Source: an uncultured Eubacteriales bacterium (lineage in GTDB: Bacteria > Bacillota > Clostridia > Oscillospirales > Acutalibacteraceae). Taken from it: a stretch of 6,873 bases of DNA. This document shows, piece after piece, positions 5,579 through 6,873 of this stretch (the first letter of the stretch is position 1; each line of letters starts with the position of its first letter). Below the pieces are notes generated by a model. That model had not been told where the DNA came from. It worked only from the letters and a program-made list of their open reading frames with translations, and did no database searches. Location: positions 1 through 6,873 of the forward strand of contig CAKTXU010000094.1 of NCBI GenBank assembly GCA_934630995.1, written 5' to 3'. The position numbers and the translations under genes were made by a program.

Positions 5579-6709
5579 GTGAAAAAAGTGAACGTGGCGC
5601 TGGTCGGTCTTGGATTTGGAGGAGCCTTTGCCGAAATATACAAGGCCCATCCTCAGGTGGGCGAGCTGACGGTATTCGATACCGACAAGGCTCTGGAGGC
5701 GGTCTTCCGCCAGCGGCTGGGGATAGAGCGGGAATACGTTTCCTTCGAGGAGGTGCTGGCTGACGAAACGGTGGACGCCGTCCATCTTGTCACGCCCATC
5801 CCGCTCCACGAGGAGCAGAGCGTCGCCGTGCTGGAGGCGGGCAAGCACTGCGCCTGTACGGTGCCCATGGCGATTTCCCTGGAGGGCATCCGGCGGATTA
5901 CCGAGGCAAAGCGCCGCAGCCGAAAAAAGTACATGATGATGGAGACGACCCTGTATACCTACCAGTTTTTCTATGTCAGGCAGATGCTGGAGAACGGCCG
6001 GCTGGGCCGGATTCAATTCATGCGCGGTTCTCACTATCAAGATATGGCGAACTGGCCCGACTATTGGATGGGACTGCCGCCCATGTACTACGGCACCCAC
6101 GCCATCGGACCGATGACAGCCCTTTCCGGTTCGCGGATCGCCTCCGTCCGCGCCTTGGGCAGCGGTACCATGGATCCGCGGCTGACCGTCCCCTACGGCA
6201 ACCCATACCCGGTGGAAAGCGCCCTGTTTACCTTTGAAAACGGGTTGAAGGGGGAGGCGACCCGCTCCCTGTTTGAGACGGCCCGGATGTATCAGGAGGG
6301 GCTGTTTGTCTACGGCAGCGAGGCGAGCTTTGAATGGGGCTTTGCGGACGGGGACAATCCCTACATCACCACGGCTTTTCCGGCGGAGGAAGGGCGGCGG
6401 GGCGGTACCTGCCGGGCGGAGCAGCTGCCCATGCCCAATTTCTATGAGGATTTGCCTGAGGAGCTCTGGTCCTTCACCGTCGGGGGCGGCTATGACCCCC
6501 TCAATCCCCAGGAATCTCTGAAGATGGGAGCGGGCGCCGGGCACCACGGCTCTCACCCTCACCTGGTTCATGAATTCGTCAGCAGCCTGATAGAGGACAG
6601 AACGCCCTGGATCGATGAGGTGCTGGGCGGAAATATCACCGCGGCCGGTATCTGCGCCCATGAATCGGCGATGAAGGAAGGCGAGGCGGTGGAGGTTCCC
6701 CTTTTCTGA
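5579..6709 (+). CDS. Gfo/Idh/MocA-family oxidoreductase-like protein with non-canonical active-site motifs
   Basis: 376 residues from a GTG start that places the Rossmann strand (KVNVALVGLGFGGAFAEIY) at the N-terminus. Glycines 10, 12 and 14-15 form the nucleotide-binding loop, and VFDTDKA at 32-38 ends the second strand with an acidic residue. Where family members have EKP plus MA, this protein has TVPMAIS (94-100), so Val95 replaces the catalytic Lys. In the D-x-G-x-H signature the Asp position is Tyr170 (YYGTH), while His174 is kept. The rest is well ordered: METTLYTYQFFYVRQML at 121-137 follows the cofactor domain, and HEFVSSLIEDRTPWID at 331-346 is the usual C-terminal helix. The intact frame argues against a pseudogene, so it may belong to a subfamily with altered chemistry. 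It is divergent from the complete AraC gene, stands alone in its operon and is followed by two terminators. The substrate is unknown. Confidence 0.88.
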   Translation: MKKVNVALVGLGFGGAFAEIYKAHPQVGELTVFDTDKALEAVFRQRLGIEREYVSFEEVLADETVDAVHLVTPIPLHEEQSVAVLEAGKHCACTVPMAISLEGIRRITEAKRRSRKKYMMMETTLYTYQFFYVRQMLENGRLGRIQFMRGSHYQDMANWPDYWMGLPPMYYGTHAIGPMTALSGSRIASVRALGSGTMDPRLTVPYGNPYPVESALFTFENGLKGEATRSLFETARMYQEGLFVYGSEASFEWGFADGDNPYITTAFPAEEGRRGGTCRAEQLPMPNFYEDLPEELWSFTVGGGYDPLNPQESLKMGAGAGHHGSHPHLVHEFVSSLIEDRTPWIDEVLGGNITAAGICAHESAMKEGEAVEVPLF

Positions 6710-6761
6710 GCGTGCCCAATCCTTCCGCCCGTCCCATAGGACTGCCATACATAGTCAACAG

Positions 6762-6805
6762 AAAAATCCCGCCGCGGTTCGACACAAAACCGCGGCGGGA
6801 TTTTT
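6762..6805. terminator. Strong bidirectional terminator after the second Gfo/Idh/MocA gene
   Basis: A perfect 18-pair stem (6762-6779 with 6788-6805) has a GC-rich core (CCCGCCGCGG with CCGCGGCGGG), an eight-base loop and symmetric A5/T5 ends. The symmetry allows termination in both directions. It begins 52 bases after the stop codon at 6709. I see nothing else in 6710-6761. Confidence 0.9.
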
Positions 6806-6822
6806 GCGGACAAGCGGGGGAA

Positions 6823-6846
6823 ACGGCCTTCCAGGCCGTCTTTTTT
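6823..6846 (+). terminator. Second, tandem intrinsic terminator
   Basis: ACGGCCT (6823-6829) pairs with AGGCCGT (6833-6839) around a tight loop, followed by C and six T (6841-6846). It acts on plus-strand transcription and backs up the terminator 17 bases upstream. The remaining AT-rich bases to the window end contain no recognisable gene. Confidence 0.75.
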
Positions 6847-6873
6847 GTCAAACCAAAAATTGCCTAAAAAAAG

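Noticed and set aside
5555..6748. Long open frame of 397 codons on the minus strand opposite the second oxidoreductase gene
   Set aside because: It is a GC-rich antisense shadow: the plus-strand frame has a clear Rossmann protein with a ribosome binding site, and the minus-strand translation shows no recognisable domain.
1..6873. CRISPR array, tRNA/rRNA, insertion sequence or attachment site
   Set aside because: I looked for regularly spaced repeats, terminal inverted repeats, transposase motifs and RNA gene signatures and saw none. The gaps between genes are all under 170 bases and are accounted for by promoters and terminators.

Overview
This window looks like an accessory carbohydrate-catabolism locus from a GC-rich member of the Firmicutes, most plausibly a gut clostridium of the Oscillospiraceae type. 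The evidence for this is strong GGAGG-type ribosome binding sites, sigma-A-like promoters (TTGACT-17-TATGAT, TGGACA-17-TATAAT), stem-plus-T-run terminators, AraC-family regulators sitting next to sugar enzymes, and marked GC bias in third codon positions. The taxonomic placement is an inference. No ribosomal or other marker gene is present.

Layout from left to right. Positions 1-518 (minus) hold the N-terminal cupin part of an AraC-family regulator that runs off the left edge. It is divergent, across a 126-bp gap with closely spaced promoter elements and an inverted repeat, from a two-gene operon: a TIM-barrel sugar isomerase/epimerase-like protein (645-1469) and a canonical Gfo/Idh/MocA dehydrogenase (1484-2437). 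That operon closes with an intrinsic terminator at 2466-2506. Just downstream, a near-consensus promoter drives a cytoplasmic family 31 glycoside hydrolase (2601-4547). Convergent to it, and sharing a bidirectional terminator, is a second, complete AraC-family regulator (4613-5434, minus). This regulator is divergent from a second Gfo/Idh/MocA-like protein (5579-6709) in which the usual catalytic Lys and Asp positions are replaced. Two tandem terminators close the window. No stretch longer than 300 bases lacks a gene.

How the genes may work together: GH31 would cleave an imported alpha-glycoside inside the cell. The NAD(P)-dependent Gfo/Idh/MocA enzyme(s) and the TIM-barrel protein would oxidise, isomerise or eliminate the released sugar, or the intact glycoside. 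The two AraC regulators would sense related ligands and control the neighbouring divergent operons. No transporter, kinase or aldolase is visible, so the rest of the pathway must lie outside the window. The substrate cannot be read from the sequence. The combination resembles gut-bacterial oxidation-then-elimination deglycosylation systems, but that is a hypothesis.
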